Positions 12,721-25,165 of a stretch of 50,109 bases of DNA are shown in pieces. Origin of the DNA: Neoconidiobolus thromboides FSU 785 (lineage: Eukaryota; Entomophthoromycota; Entomophthoromycetes; Entomophthorales; Neoconidiobolaceae). The stretch's first letter is position 1. Every line of letters starts with the position of its first letter. The notes under the pieces were generated by a model. It was not told the origin of the DNA and did not search any database. It worked only from the letters and a program-made list of their open reading frames with translations. Location: assembly GCA_025603075.1 (NCBI GenBank), contig MU626401.1, positions 1 through 50,109 on the forward strand, given 5' to 3'. A program made the position numbers and the translations under genes.

Positions 12721-15700
12721 ATTTTTAGCTTGCTACTCTTCCTATTTTTTATTTATCTCTTCATTAACCTCTTTTTAAAAAAAATAGTTTAATAAATAAT
12801 CTTTTAAAAATTAATTAATAATCATTATGATTTGTAGTTTTTTAAAATTTTATGGCAATAGAAACCGATATCTCATAGTTACAAGTTCCATCATTGATAA
12901 GAGACTATTATCTTATCCCTTTCATTCTATTTATAGGGTGTTTACATGGTTCTATTGTTGCTTTTATTGCCCAAGTCATTTCAACTGTAAGCCTGGTTAG
13001 AGTTAATACTAATTTTAAACCTGTTTTTTGAATCACTTATTGTTTGATACTTGTTTAATTTAAAGGCCGATATTTGAAAATATAAGTTATTATCTTCTCA
13101 AAATAAATCATAAAAAGATTATTTTAGTCAAAATAATATTCATTAAGTTATTTCACACCATTATCTTTTAACCCCACGTTTAATAAATACTAAATATATG
13201 GTAGTATAAATACTTTTGTGTAACTTAGTAGATTTCATAGAGGAAATATTTTGATTTAGATTTTCAAATTTTTATTTAAAATCGAACTTTTCGAAATCTA
13301 TTTCCTGTATCTATCCGGTCCAGCTTTAATTTATTGAGAAAAATAAACCACCTTCCAAAAATTAAATCATCATCGAAGTCATACTTAAAAATAGCGTATC
13401 AAATTCTAAATAGAAACATTAGCTCTTTTCATTGGGTAAATTTTAAATGAAAGATGGCGCGAAAAGACTCGATAAATTGAACATTTCGACCTTTAAAAAA
13501 GCTGGTTATTTTAATTAACCTGCTTATAACTATAAAATTGAAATGATTAATCATTCTTACAAATTACTTGAAGTTAAGTTTCTATGCTTTTTTAGTAACT
13601 TTATTTACTTTATTTACTTACTCAATTTCATTCGTTATAAGGGTAGTATTTTGTTTTATCTCTTTTTATTTAGTTTTTTATATTATATCTTTATAAATTA
13701 ATAATAATAGTTAATCGCTTTTGCTACAATATATTAGAAAATAAATTTTTAAATTATAAATAATACAAATTTAGTAATGGCTTAATATAAATTATTTACG
13801 AAAATACTAACTACGATATAAAATTTAGAATCGTACTATCTAACTATGAGATAATAGTAATTGTTATTTTGGTTACTATCATTATTATTTTCGCATCACC
13901 GTTTAATCAATACTATATAGCTGGCTTATTTAACTTGATTTTTGCTTGTTAGTAAACTATGTTTGAAATAGTCACTAGTATACTATTAAATGAAAGATTA
14001 ATGAAGGCAGATATAAGAAATTATCAAATGACTTGCTATTAAATAAGAGGAATCGAAACATAAATAGCAAGGATAATGATCTAATGTAGATTTATAAAGG
14101 CATAGTCAAGATTATATAAGAGTTATTATGTAAGTTATAAAAAGTAGTTTAATATCAAATCATGTCGAGTTTATCAAGTAAAAGTGGTTTAGGGGAAACT
14201 TTAATCTTGTTTATAGTATATTCCTATACGAATCTATTTTAGATAAGAGTATGGGACAACCAAAATAAAAAAATAAGAAGTGGGTAAACAAAGTGGAGCT
14301 ATAAGTAGTAAGGGTTGAAATTTTAGATATCAATATCGAAGTAAACTTAACACCAGTTTATGGCTTTAAACTTTTAGCCAAAAATTAAAAGTTGTTTTAA
14401 ATACAATTCTCATTTATTTTACGATTCCTGCTCATACATATAAAAATATGTAAGTTTATACTTATAACTTTTTGTATATAACAATATAATATAATTACAT
14501 TTAACAAAGTATTGATCTAACATGAAGGAAACAAAGTGAGGCTGTTGTCAAAGAGAAACCTAATATCAACGTAATGGCCGGGTTACTGTTGAAATTCATT
14601 AGTCAAGATATAGACAAATTAACCCATAGATTTCAATGAAAGAACAAAACTGATATTTTTTTTACAGTCATGCGCATAACTCCCATTATTTTTAACAATG
14701 GTAAAAAAGCATCGCTTTTTTTAGATGTTTTTGTTGGTGGTTGCCTTTTTTATTAAAATTAACGGTGTGCGTAATTTCAAATCATAAACTTTTTTATCCA
14801 AAATGCGCACTTATTATGCCAAGTCATTTAACTTGGTAGCCTTTTTGAAAACAAAATTTTAATATTATATTTGTGTGCTAGTGGCATTGATTACCTTTTT
14901 AATAAACCCATTTATCGTCACTTATTTTCATTAAAATTAGGTTTCAAATAGCAAATATTAACATTATACAATAAAATCTTTTAAACCTTTGAAAACTAAA
15001 AGGATTTTGGCCTATTTTATTTATTTTTCAAAAAATAGTACATTAGTTCAATCCAGTTACCTTAAGATTTGAGCTATCTTTAGGAATAAGACTATTTACT
15101 ATAAGCATACCATCGTTTTATCAATAATATTAAGTTTTAAGATTAGTCCAGATAGCTATGATAAAACGATTAACGTTTTATAGCCGTGTAAAATACTACA
15201 TTTGTATTAATGCAAAATGAAGAAGAGCTATGAATTTTACAATTGAACTAAAGTCTAGACTTTTGATGAAAGATCAATGATTAAATTATTCTATTCTGAA
15301 AATAAGAAAATAAGTATTATTACTAACTAAAAAGTTTATATTCGAGACATTAATACATTTCTTTGCTTGTTTACAGTTATAGTTATAAATTCTTTATAAT
15401 AGTGTATTAAAAAGTTGCATACTTCTTCATTTGAGAGTTGGCTATTCTGGTAAAATCAACTGATTTAGTAAGCTGCACTATTAAATAATAGAGCATTAGT
15501 TAATGTTAGTACAAAAGTTAGTATAAAAATTAGTAAGTCAAATGAATTACTAAATTGGATCCCAGTTTATATATAATACAAATTCTTTAGCTTGCAGTTA
15601 GATAGTAAGCTTTATGATTTCATTAATTTATTGAAAATTATTTTCTTATCGTTGATATTCACAGCTTCTAGTATTATCCTTTTTTTAGACAAATCTACTT

Positions 15701-16102
15701 TAATATTAAGCTGCTAGTTCGCTCGAAATCATTTGCATTTTTTAATTCCTTGGCTCTAAACTTGAATGAGTTCATAAAATAAGTTCGATATTATAATTTA
15801 TTTGGATTTAATATTAAATGACAAAATTTCACTGGAACAGGCCAAGTGCTCTAAAGGCTCTGTATTATCATTCCAGTTTTAAATCCATTAGCCTTTAGAT
15901 AAGCAAACGATATTATGCTATATACCATCTACAAGTTTAAAAATAATACAGTTTCCTCTTAATTTTAGTATCATCAGTTTTAAAAACAATTAGCCGAAAC
16001 TTCGAGAGCTAAACGTTAACTTTATTGTAAGATGATATTTGGATTAAATAATAAGGACTATACCATTTAAGTTTACAAATCGGAGTTTTCTTATATTTTC
16101 TA

Positions 16103-16270
16103 TATGGTTCATTGTAATATTCCAAAAATGATTTTTTTACAATATTAAATGCGGTTCTTTACTATGTTTTACATAAAGTTTTTTTTAATATTTTGAATCA
16201 GTTTTTTACAATATTTTAATATGGTTCTTTTGTATTATTATAAAGAGGATTTTTTATAATATTACAAATA
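16103..16270. repeat. degenerate tandem repeat, about 50-60 bp unit
   Basis: Three imperfect units each contain a GGTTC(A/T)TT start and a later TTTTTTACAATATT-like segment (near 16103, 16152 and 16221). Units are diverged, so this is an old minisatellite-like array in noncoding DNA. Confidence 0.5.
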
Positions 16271-16430
16271 GCTCAAATATTAATATTTGACATATTTATT
16301 CAATGGAATCTAGATTTGTTCAGAAGGATCTGAAATCATACAGTAACCATTTTAGTATCATACTTTATGTCTATTAATAGATTAAGTGGATGTAGTTTTG
16401 TAATATTATTTTCATAAATTTTTTTAAATA

Positions 16431-16529
16431 TGAGAGATGCTTTTTTTGGTTTCATCACTTTTTCTATCTTTTAAGCGCTACTTGAGTGGAAAGATTGTTA
16501 GTAAAATTATAAACAAAAATACATCCACA
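16431..16529 (+). mobile_element. MITE copy 4
   Basis: Starts TGAGAGATGCTTTTTTT and ends ACATCCACA, with the core TTTTAAGCGCTACTTGAGTG. It is flanked by TA on both sides. Confidence 0.8.
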
Positions 16530-17276
16530 TATAGTGAATGTATATTTTTAATGCTACAATAAAATTTGTGTATCCTATTTATAAATGCTATTTTTAAATT
16601 TTATCAAATTTTTATAAACCATAATTTATTGTTAACATTAATAATTAATTATTAGTTATTAATTGTTAATTGACAATAAGTAGAAAGTATTAGGGTTTAA
16701 TTAAACTAAAAAATTGATTTATAAAAACCCATTCCAAGTTTTTAGTTTAGTAAACAATCATGTTCAAAGTCAAATAATATGCTTGATAATTATAGAAAGA
16801 AGCGAACATTTAATTATATGGCACTATATATAAAAATTTAATCTTAATAAATCTTGAGTGAGCACACAAATATTAAGTTATGTGGTAATTTTTGTATATC
16901 ATCACTTCCGTTTTGTAAAAATTAAATCAATGGAATATTAAAACTACCCCACATTTGTGGTACTATTATCTTTTTGTATCTCAAATTTACTATTTTGGCT
17001 TAAAGCGTGTCAAGTTTCAAATTATTCAGAAGCTTATTAAAATTTGGTAGCTTTTTCTATCTGTCCGCTTATTTTGAATTTATTTTTTTATGCTACCTAC
17101 CAGTTAGCGTGGTTGTTTCTCAGTTAAATGTTTGCGCATCCAGGATAAGCTATAATTAGATATTATCAACACTTATAAGATAAATGAAATGGTTGTGTAT
17201 AAAGGATATACATTAAGTAATATCACTTCTGTTATATTTTGATGGCATATTTTACATTTTAATTTTTTAATGAAAA

Positions 17277-17384
17277 TGGAGTAGGTTCTATTTTTTTGTT
17301 TAATAATTTTACTAACAATATTTCCACTCAAATAATGATTAAAAAAGTGGAGAAAGTGATGAAATCGAAAAAAATATCCTCCTA
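17277..17384 (-). mobile_element. MITE copy 5
   Basis: A reverse-orientation family member with the TTTTACTAACAATATTTCCA motif. Both TIRs are mutated (TGGAGTAGG and ATATCCTCCTA). Confidence 0.7.
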
Positions 17385-18911
17385 TACTTAATATAGGCAT
17401 TATTTCAAATTAATTTTAAGATTAAATATAGTTAGCATATAAGCATTAAGGTAAAAGCAAGTAAATGAAATCTAATGAGTATGTCTTGTAGGTCTAACAG
17501 TATATCTATGAGTTCCTCTAAGTAATTATAAATCCTCACCAAAGTAAAATATATAAATACTTTTTTTATCAATAACCAAAGTGGCAACTTGATATTGTAT
17601 CAATTTTCAATGTAGATCCCAAATAGCCAAATTCATATAGCTTAAAATAAATATTAGGCTCAGATTTATTGAAAGAATTAATATAAATGTCAATTTTTAG
17701 TGCTATATTCAAAAATTTCTTGAAATAATTATAAACTTCCATCAAAGCATAAATGGTTAAAAGCCTATACATCAAATAACTAAGGTGTAGTTTAATATCA
17801 TCTCATTATCAAAGATCGCTTTTAAGTTAAGCGACTTTATGTATCTAGTTGAAGAATCAATAGATAGGCCTGCTTATTTTCTTTATCTAAAAAAACCTAA
17901 GGTACTTCATAAAGCAATCTGATCTTTTTTGTGGTGTAAGCCTCAAGGGTAATTAACTGCAACTATAAAACCAATTTTTGTAAATTTTGGCCTAATTATA
18001 AGAAATTAATTACGATCAAAAAAATTATTGGTTAGACTAAATAGCTACAACACTCTCTACTATAATATTAATTTTTATTTTCTGAACATATATTTTATGA
18101 TTAATTTATACCAAAAGTAAAATTAGAGTTTTTTAAATAAATAATAGTTCTTTATTAAAAATTTCAAATAAAACTATTATTATAGCCTGTGGCCTAATTT
18201 TTGCATAAATTAAAAAGATCAGATTATTTATAAACTACTTTTTAAATAAACATATTTTGTTTAACATAAACAAATACTATTTATTAATTACTATAATGAC
18301 TATTTTAAGCTTTATAGCAATTAATGATATTCAAATAAAAAATAAAAAATAAATTTTCTATCTATAGCATGACATTATAATTATAAAATATACATTTTCT
18401 CATAAAACACTCAAGGTTTTTAGTAAATGAAAATCTTTTTTAAAAAAATACAAGTTGTTGCTTTTATGCTAAAAGTTAATTTATTACAAACTTTTTTATA
18501 TAAAAAAATATTAAAATTTTGAATTTTATTTAATATTATAAAATAAATTATTTTAGTTATTTCTTATAATTAAAATATAATATTTTAACTTTCTAATAAG
18601 CTATTTGTTAATTTAAATCAATATTTATTTAATAAAATAGGGTTCTTAATTAAGTCTGAGTTGAATTTAACATAGTTAACAAATAGGGTAGCTTGAATAT
18701 ATAAACTTGTTAAAAAATAAAATTTAATATCAAAATAATATTTTGACTTTCTTTAAGTATATCTAAAAATGATTTATTAAAAATTAATCACAATTAAAAA
18801 ACAAGTTGATATTATATATATAACTCAATTGTTAGTTATTTATCTATATAAGAAAAAAGTAAGTTGATTATATTATTTAATACCAAACAGTATGAATTAA
18901 ACCATTTGTTA

Positions 18912-19010
18912 TGCGGGGGTTTTTTTTTTGACTTCACTTTTTTCATCTTTTAAGAATTATTTGAGCGGAAAAATTGTTAGTAAAATTCTTGAACACAAAG
19001 ATATATCATG
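18912..19010 (+). mobile_element. MITE copy 6 (eroded right end)
   Basis: TGCGGGGGTTTTTTT start, TTTGACTTCACTTTTTTCATC and GGAAAAATTGTTAGTAAAAT are recognisable; the right TIR is degraded to ATATATCATG. It sits 18 bp from copy 7 in direct orientation. Confidence 0.7.
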
Positions 19011-19028
19011 TCATTCATAATAAATAAA

Positions 19029-19129
19029 TGGGGGTGTTTTTTTTAACTTCATTATTTTTTCCATTTTTTAAGCGATATTTAAGTGGAAAATTTGTTAGTA
19101 AAATTTTTAAACATAAAAATACATCCCCA
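19029..19129 (+). mobile_element. MITE copy 7
   Basis: TGGGGGTGT and ACATCCCCA terminal repeats are near-perfect, with AA on both flanks. An open frame that begins inside it (19028) is a by-product of the repeat, not a gene. Confidence 0.85.
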
Positions 19130-19711
19130 AATGCTACTCTAATTATGACATATCTATTTGTTCCAGTAATAAGTTATATCATTAAAATATATACTAATAA
19201 TGCTACTTTTTTCATTAAAAGTAACAGATCAATTTACCATCTATTTTAACATTAATATAGTATTTTTATAAATTAAATGGAATTGATAATAATATATTAA
19301 TATTTTAGTAGCGAAGCTTTTAAGTTTAATTTAGGTATTTATTAATTAAAGTAACCGTTAAGGTGAATCTTGAAATCAAAAGTAAATTCAAAGTCAGCTA
19401 TCTACCATAGTAAGTTTTTCAATTTAAAATTCATCATATTAAAAAATTAAGGTTTTCCATATTATTCAAATTAAATATACTTTTTTTATTATTTCTTGTT
19501 TTTAAAAGGTATCAAATATTGATTCTAAATTATTTAGCTGTTTTATCACCCTCCTAAGAATAACTATTAAGATAAATATAGTATAAAGGTTTATAAACAG
19601 TTTTAAGAACATAAAAAAGATTAAATTTACCAAATTGATAATAGAAAAAAAATACTTTTCTTTTAAAATACCTGCTTATAATAACTTTTTTTATAACTAT
19701 TTTATAAAAAT

Positions 19712-19743
19712 ATTCCTATATTCCTATATTCTTATATTCTTAC
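19712..19743. repeat. 8-bp tandem repeat (ATTCCTAT)4
   Basis: Four units, ATTCCTAT twice, then ATTCTTAT and ATTCTTAC. It lies upstream of the GT32 gene at 19855. Confidence 0.8.
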
Positions 19744-19786
19744 ATTTATAATGTTCTTGTTACAACTTTACGCTTATGGCATATGG

Positions 19787-19794
19787 TATATAAT
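19787..19794 (+). promoter_or_regulatory. TATA-like element for GT32 gene A
   Basis: TATATAAT lies about 60 bp upstream of the ATG at 19855. Confidence 0.4.
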
Positions 19795-19854
19795 GATTTA
19801 TATTTTACATAAACTTTCTTAAAACAATTTCCAAATTTCATTAAAGACGATAAA

Positions 19855-20795
19855 ATGCTATTCAATTTAAAAGCCAGAAAAACTCGAATTATTACTTTAT
19901 TATCCTTTATTTTTGTATTATCAATTATCTTTTATAGTAGTTTTAGATCAAATCAAGTTGATGGTTTAAGTAAGTTTATAAGTTTCATTTAATACAAATA
20001 GTGGTACTAATAATTTTAGAAAAAAGAGTTTATGGCTATAAGCCTATCTCAAAGCAAATCTTTACAATCAAAAAGCCTGAAAAGATGATCCCACCAGATA
20101 ACATTGGTAGTTGGACTATTAAAAATCCAGGTTATAATTTTACGGTCTATGAAGACAATAAAGTCGATGATATAGTTAAGCAACATATGTCTAAAGAAAT
20201 TTATGAAGCATTTAATTCTTTACCGTTAAAAATATTAAAAGCAGATTATTTTCGATATATTCAATTATATTTAAATGGTGGTATTTATACAGACCCAGAT
20301 ACAGTATGTAAACAAAGTATTGATTTATGGAATGATAATAATCAAGGAATTGAAATGATCATTAGTATAGAATCTTATCAACCAGATCCCGAATATAAAT
20401 GTAATAGTGTAGGTGCGTCCGCTAGGGATGTTCAATTTAGTCAATGGACAATAGCAAGTTCTAAAGGCCATCCTATTCTATTATCAGTAATTAATAAGAT
20501 CAAGGATTTAAATAGTGAAATGGTGAAGAAAGACCAATGGACTTATTGTGATATCATGAATTGGACTGGACCTGGTGTTTGGACCGATGCTGTGTTAGAG
20601 TATTTAAATGTTAATGATAAAAGAGAATTTGATATTACTACGCCTAAATTATTTAAAGGTGTTTATATCCTACCACTAACTGGGTTTAATTTTGGTTATG
20701 ATGATCCTAATATTAATTATTTCGGTAAAGTGCTACATCAATTTTCTGGTTCTTGGAAAAATGAAGATTCATTAATATTTGTTAGAGAGGATTAG
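19855..20795 (+). CDS. GT32 (Och1/Gly_transf_sug) glycosyltransferase A
   Basis: Two exons, 19855-19969 and 20020-20795, separated by a 50-bp intron (GTAAGT donor, TACTAAT branch site, TTTTAG acceptor). The joined frame gives 296 residues. Exon 1 supplies an N-terminal basic stretch and one hydrophobic helix (about residues 11-28), as in Golgi type II glycosyltransferases. The catalytic domain has the SW..NPGY entry motif, ADYFRY, and GGIYTDPDT with the DxD metal/sugar-nucleotide motif at residues 130-132, then QWTIAS, HPIL and WTGPG. The family transfers sugars such as mannose onto glycans or inositol-phosphoceramides in the Golgi; the exact substrate cannot be read from sequence. A 253-bp segment (20108-20360) is 98% identical to the paralog at 40691-41660 while the flanks are diverged. 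Intron position and phase match that paralog. Confidence 0.88.
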
Positions 20796-22560
20796 TTGAA
20801 TATTAATTTTTTTATAATATATGTAGTAATTAGTTTATTATACTAAATTATAAATTGTTATTAAAAGGAATAGAAAGTTAAATTTACATTTTGTTTTATT
20901 AACAATTAAAATAAAAATTAACATAAAGAATGATAGTTAATTAAAATAAAAATTTTAAATTGATTGCTGAAAATTGAAAATTATTTTAATATTTAGTATT
21001 TACTTATTGTAAACATAAAGATATATACATTTATAATTACATTAAATAACTTAATTCTATTATAAATAAAAGATTATAACCAAGCAATTGAATTCTAGTT
21101 TATAGTCTTAATATTATTAAAATGATTGCATTAGCTGAGTTATCATATGAACTAGCTAAGTCAGTATTATAGCTGAAGAAATTAGATAGTAATGTAACAA
21201 ATACATTGGGTATTCATAATAGTTATAGAAACTGGAAATTTGGTTGATATCAAAAGAAATAAATTAATCAAAATTTATTTAAAATATCACTTAAGTTAGC
21301 GTTAGTGTTAGTGTTTATGTTATTATTAAAGATTAATTAGGATTCTTCTTATTTTGAAAAAAAAGAGCCTACTTTAACTATTTAAAGTTTTACTTTATAG
21401 TCTTAATCTTTGAGTGTTATGATATTACAATATTACTTTTGTAAAAAGTAAACTATCTCATTTACAATTTCTTAAATTATGATATCACTTTATTTAAAAA
21501 AGCTCATATTTAAATTCCAACAATTTTTTTTGACTTTTTCATTTTTATCAAAAAAATTTATTATCATTTAAAAACTAATCTTTAATTTTAATAGGAATCA
21601 ACTCATTCTATATTCGAAGAGGGCGTTGTTACAAATAGATGATATTATAGTACTTGAATATGGAAAAGTTATAATTAAAATTTATGGAAAAAGGCAGTGT
21701 ATGGTAACACATATAAAAAAAAGGTAAATATCTTTAAAAGTATATTCAATTTGACAAAGGTGATATTATTTTACTATCAATATTCTTTATTTATAGCTTA
21801 CTTCAAGGAGTATTGGATCAATAAAATAGAAATTTATGTATATATAACCTAAATAAATTAAAACTAAGAAATCTCATAATTTATAGCCGTATAAAAATAG
21901 AACTAGTATTCAAGATTATGGATACTCTATTTTGATATATGAGTATGTAAGATTTCATTATCTGAATATAAAAATTTCATCATTATAACCTATTTTAATT
22001 TGATTTTGCTTCTAAGTTATCATTTAAGATACTTACCATTCTCAAATATGGATCTTGTTTATACTATATTCTTAATATAGCCGATGTATGTAAGTTCAAG
22101 AAGCTATTGGCATAATCTATAATCAATATACTGTTTTAGATTTTGAAACAAGTTGATGATACTTTTTTACACTTTATATAAATAACATGAAATCAATCAG
22201 TTAATTTTATAAAAAAAAATTTATAAGTTGAAGTTTAATGTTATACAAATTTTTAAGGGATGAATATCGGTTATAAACTCAACTTCCTCTTGGCATTAAT
22301 TAATTTACTTTTAGTTTATGGTGTTATGTCAGTTATTCATATCAAACATATGATATTGAACGAATAATATCAGAATATTGTTGTCTTAAGTAGTTGAACA
22401 TTAAACCATCTAAATAAATCAAACTATTATTTAACCTCTAAGAGAGTGAATCCTTGGCAAAGCTTAAATATTAAATTATTATTAGATAAATAGCGTTTAT
22501 AAAAAAAAAGTATATATAACAAAGAAATAATCAAGTAAACATTCAATTATTAAAATCAAC
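20796..22560. other. intergenic region
   Basis: No intact gene. Short coding-like readings broken by stops occur near 21121-21250 and 21595-21730 but match no family I recognise. The only clear signal is a TATA-like element at the right edge. Confidence 0.5.
22511..22518 (+). promoter_or_regulatory. TATA box for membrane protein gene 1
   Basis: TATATATA lies 43 bp upstream of the ATG at 22561. Confidence 0.4.
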
Positions 22561-23067
22561 ATGTCTAAAGGATTAAGAATATTTTCAACATTATTGAACC
22601 TTATAGTAGGTATAACATTAGCAACAAGTATAGCTGAATCGAGTGATCCATATCGTCGATATGATTATTTTGGTCAAAATACTGTCATTTTAATCTCACG
22701 TTATTTATTAGCTCATTTTGTATTATTATCAGAAATCCCATTATTAAAACCATTTTTTGTTGAAAATTTTAAATTCTATATGTTCCCACTTGGTAGATGT
22801 TTCACCTATGCTTTTCTTGCTATTTTGTCTTTCAACACTATGTGGTATGGTATTGTTAATATATCTGTAGTTGCTTTTATTGCTTTGATTACATTGATTA
22901 TCTCTCTTTGTTATAAAGGAAAGGAGTCGCCTTATTTACCTATTAAAGAAGAGGAACTAACCAATAATAACTCAGAGTCCATTCTTCCTTCTTATGAACC
23001 TCTGGCTACTGATGATAATTTATTATCCATCCCAAATGAAGTAGATATCAAAGTTGTGTCCAATTAA
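22561..23067 (+). CDS. four-TM COPI-associated/TVP15-like membrane protein, paralog 1
   Basis: An intronless gene of 168 residues. Hydrophobic segments lie at about 7-27, 42-62, 78-97 and 98-119, followed by a polar tail of about 50 residues rich in Ser, Asn and acidic residues. The pattern (short N-terminus, helix, loop, RYLLAHFVLLSE, KFYMFPLGR before helix 3) resembles the COPI-associated/TVP15 family of Golgi vesicle proteins; this is a by-eye family call. The gene at 24495 is a clear paralog with the same layout, including the SPY(L/M)PIK motif after the last helix and the EVDIKV-like C-terminus. The pair is in direct tandem with about 1.4 kb between. Function is likely Golgi/endosome membrane trafficking if the family call is right. 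Confidence 0.6.
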   Translation: MSKGLRIFSTLLNLIVGITLATSIAESSDPYRRYDYFGQNTVILISRYLLAHFVLLSEIPLLKPFFVENFKFYMFPLGRCFTYAFLAILSFNTMWYGIVNISVVAFIALITLIISLCYKGKESPYLPIKEEELTNNNSESILPSYEPLATDDNLLSIPNEVDIKVVSN

Positions 23068-24494
23068 CTTGAATAAAGGTTATTGTTTAAATATTAATAT
23101 AACTATATTTTCTATAAATATTATATAATATTACTAATTTATAGTGCAAATTTAATCTACATTATCTAATATCCACCATACTTTTAATTTATTGTCTTTA
23201 TAAAATAAATACTAAAGATTAAGGTGAATAATTTTAATAAAGTAGGATTTGATAAATTATCTTTGATTTCATTAATTAATATCATAGTATAATATATGAT
23301 CATAATAATAAAAATCTATAAAATATTAATTCTAAAATCGATAAAAAACCGCAGTAACTTTATGATTTATCTACTGTCTACTTAGAATAATATTATATCA
23401 ATTCTAAATTATTGAGAAACTTCTATATATTATAATTTTTTTAAAACATTTTAATAACCTGATTAATTTGTATAACTTGATTTGAATAACTTGAATTGGT
23501 CATTATGGACTCTTGGCATTCTAAGTTAAAATTTTAGCTGTTATAAGTAATTTTTAAAGTAGCCTAGCTTTTTGGGTTAAGATTAATTTAAAAGTCATTG
23601 GTTGCAATAGTAAATATTTTTTATATTTGAAAATAAGATAAGTTTTAAGTAAAGAAGTTTAAAAGCAACCATTTTATACTCTTACCAGAAAGGATTTGCC
23701 TAAAGAGTTAATTACTTCGTAAATTGTCTTACAGATTGATTTGAAAAATTTTGATGATTTTTACTAAAAAATTCAAAATTCTTAGTTATGATGTGGAATT
23801 TTTTCAATAGTTAAAACCAAAGTACACTTTCAATCAAAAAGATGATACTATTATAATTTGATATTCTTACTATTAAATTGAATCTAAAAAAGTAGAGACG
23901 CTTTCAGGATTATCGAATATGTTGATTGTATCAGAAGCTAATTAAATTTGTTGTGGCATTAACATTATCCTAATTTTATACAAATAAAAAAAGTTTTAAA
24001 TGAAAGATTTTCTTATGTTAAAAGCACTGATAATACATTAAAGTTATTGAATTTATAAAATCTATACTCAAGTTTATTTAACATAAGTTAGGTGCCTTTC
24101 ATATTTATAAGAAAGTAATATCAATATTATTCTCAAAAGAGATTGGACATAATATGAGTTATAAACTTCAGTAAAATTTATCTATAAATCAATAAAGTAA
24201 TTGATATACATATAAATTTAAATAGATAAATGAACTTGTATAAAATTCTATAAGGGCATGTGGACATGTTAAAAAAGGTAGTTGGTAACCTGAAGATCCA
24301 AATAAATCTAATAAAAAAATAGCTACATCATTGATATTGAACTATGCCAAGTGAAGTTGAATTCTAATTAAAAAAATCTAATGGTAAATTGTAATTGGTT
24401 AAATAAATACTAAAAAGTAGCATAAATAGCTCTAAAAGGAGCATTCAATTTTATCTCATAAAAAACAAAAAATATTTTCAATATTAGACTTACA
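23068..24494. other. intergenic region between tandem paralogs
   Basis: Nothing recognisable: AT-rich with frequent stops. No MITE copy was seen here. Confidence 0.5.
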
Positions 24495-24995
24495 ATGAAT
24501 AAAGGATTAAGAATTTTTTCAATGTGCGCTAACATCTTTGTTGGTATAGTATTAGCTATAAGTGTATTTGAAACTAGTAGTTATTATTCAAGTTATGGCC
24601 AAGGCATTGTACTATCCATTTTACGTTATATATTAGCTCATTTTGTATTGATATCCGAAGTACCATTAGTCAAACCATACTATCTTGAACATTTTAAGTT
24701 CTATATGTATCCATTTGGTAGAAGCTTAATTTACGCCATTCTTTCGATTTTATCATTCGATCTTATCTGGTGTGGCATTGTTAATATTATAGTTATTGGT
24801 ATTATTGCAATTATCACTTTTATAATCTCTTTTTGTTATAAAGAAGCTGAGTCTCCATATATGCCTATAAAGGGTGATGATCCAGATGATAGTAATAGTT
24901 CACACTCTATTCTTCCTTGTTATCAACCTTTATCTACTGCTAATAATTTATCATCCAATGCAAACGAAATAGATATCAAAGTTATACCGAATTAG
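24495..24995 (+). CDS. four-TM COPI-associated/TVP15-like membrane protein, paralog 2
   Basis: An intronless gene of 166 residues, aligning end to end with the upstream paralog at 22561. Shared features are the M(S/N)KGLRIFS start, RY(L/I)LAHFVL(L/I)SE(I/V)PL in helix 2, the (H/N)FKFYM.P.GR segment, a CYK..ESPY.PIK junction after helix 4, and the same C-terminal (E)(V/I)DIKV ending. Differences are spread along the protein, so this is not a very recent copy. A MITE inserted 70 bp after the stop codon lies in the probable 3' UTR or terminator region. The same family caveat applies: TVP15/COPI-associated is the best guess. Confidence 0.6.
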   Translation: MNKGLRIFSMCANIFVGIVLAISVFETSSYYSSYGQGIVLSILRYILAHFVLISEVPLVKPYYLEHFKFYMYPFGRSLIYAILSILSFDLIWCGIVNIIVIGIIAIITFIISFCYKEAESPYMPIKGDDPDDSNSSHSILPCYQPLSTANNLSSNANEIDIKVIPN

Positions 24996-25065
24996 CTTGA
25001 ATAAACATTGTTCTTTAACTATTGCTATTGATGTTTAATGTTTTTCTAAAGCATACGATAACCTA

Positions 25066-25165
25066 TGGGGATGTTTTTTTGGCTTCTTTGTTTTTTCCAT
25101 CTTTTAAGCATCATTTGAGTGGAAAAATTGCTAGTGAAAATTTTAAACACAAAAATACATCCCCA
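25066..25165 (+). mobile_element. MITE copy 8
   Basis: Perfect 9-bp terminal inverted repeats (TGGGGATGT / ACATCCCCA) flanked by TA on both sides. It lies 70 bp downstream of the stop codon at 24993-24995. Confidence 0.9.

Larger units (their letters stand above)
12721..19854. other. intergenic tract without recognisable genes
   Basis: No supported coding region. It holds four MITE copies (16431, 17277, 18912, 19029), a degenerate tandem repeat near 16103-16270, a group of GCGCA-containing hairpins at 14660-14880 and an 8-bp tandem repeat at 19712-19743. Small open frames near 17.2-17.4 and 19.0-19.2 kb are readings through MITEs; another at 17.6-17.8 kb has no supporting features. Confidence 0.6.

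Noticed and set aside
17173..17400. Open frame on the minus strand
   Set aside because: It reads through MITE copy 5; no promoter or conserved pattern is visible.
17569..17775. 68-codon minus-strand frame
   Set aside because: AT-rich composition with no recognisable features; the length is within chance for low-stop stretches.
19028..19249. Open frame of 73 codons on the plus strand
   Set aside because: It begins within MITE copy 7 and its first third is a translation of the repeat; there is no family similarity.
21595..21730. 45-codon reading (LILYSKRALLQIDDIIVLEYGK-like segment)
   Set aside because: Looks coding-like, but it has no start, no neighbours in frame and no recognised family.
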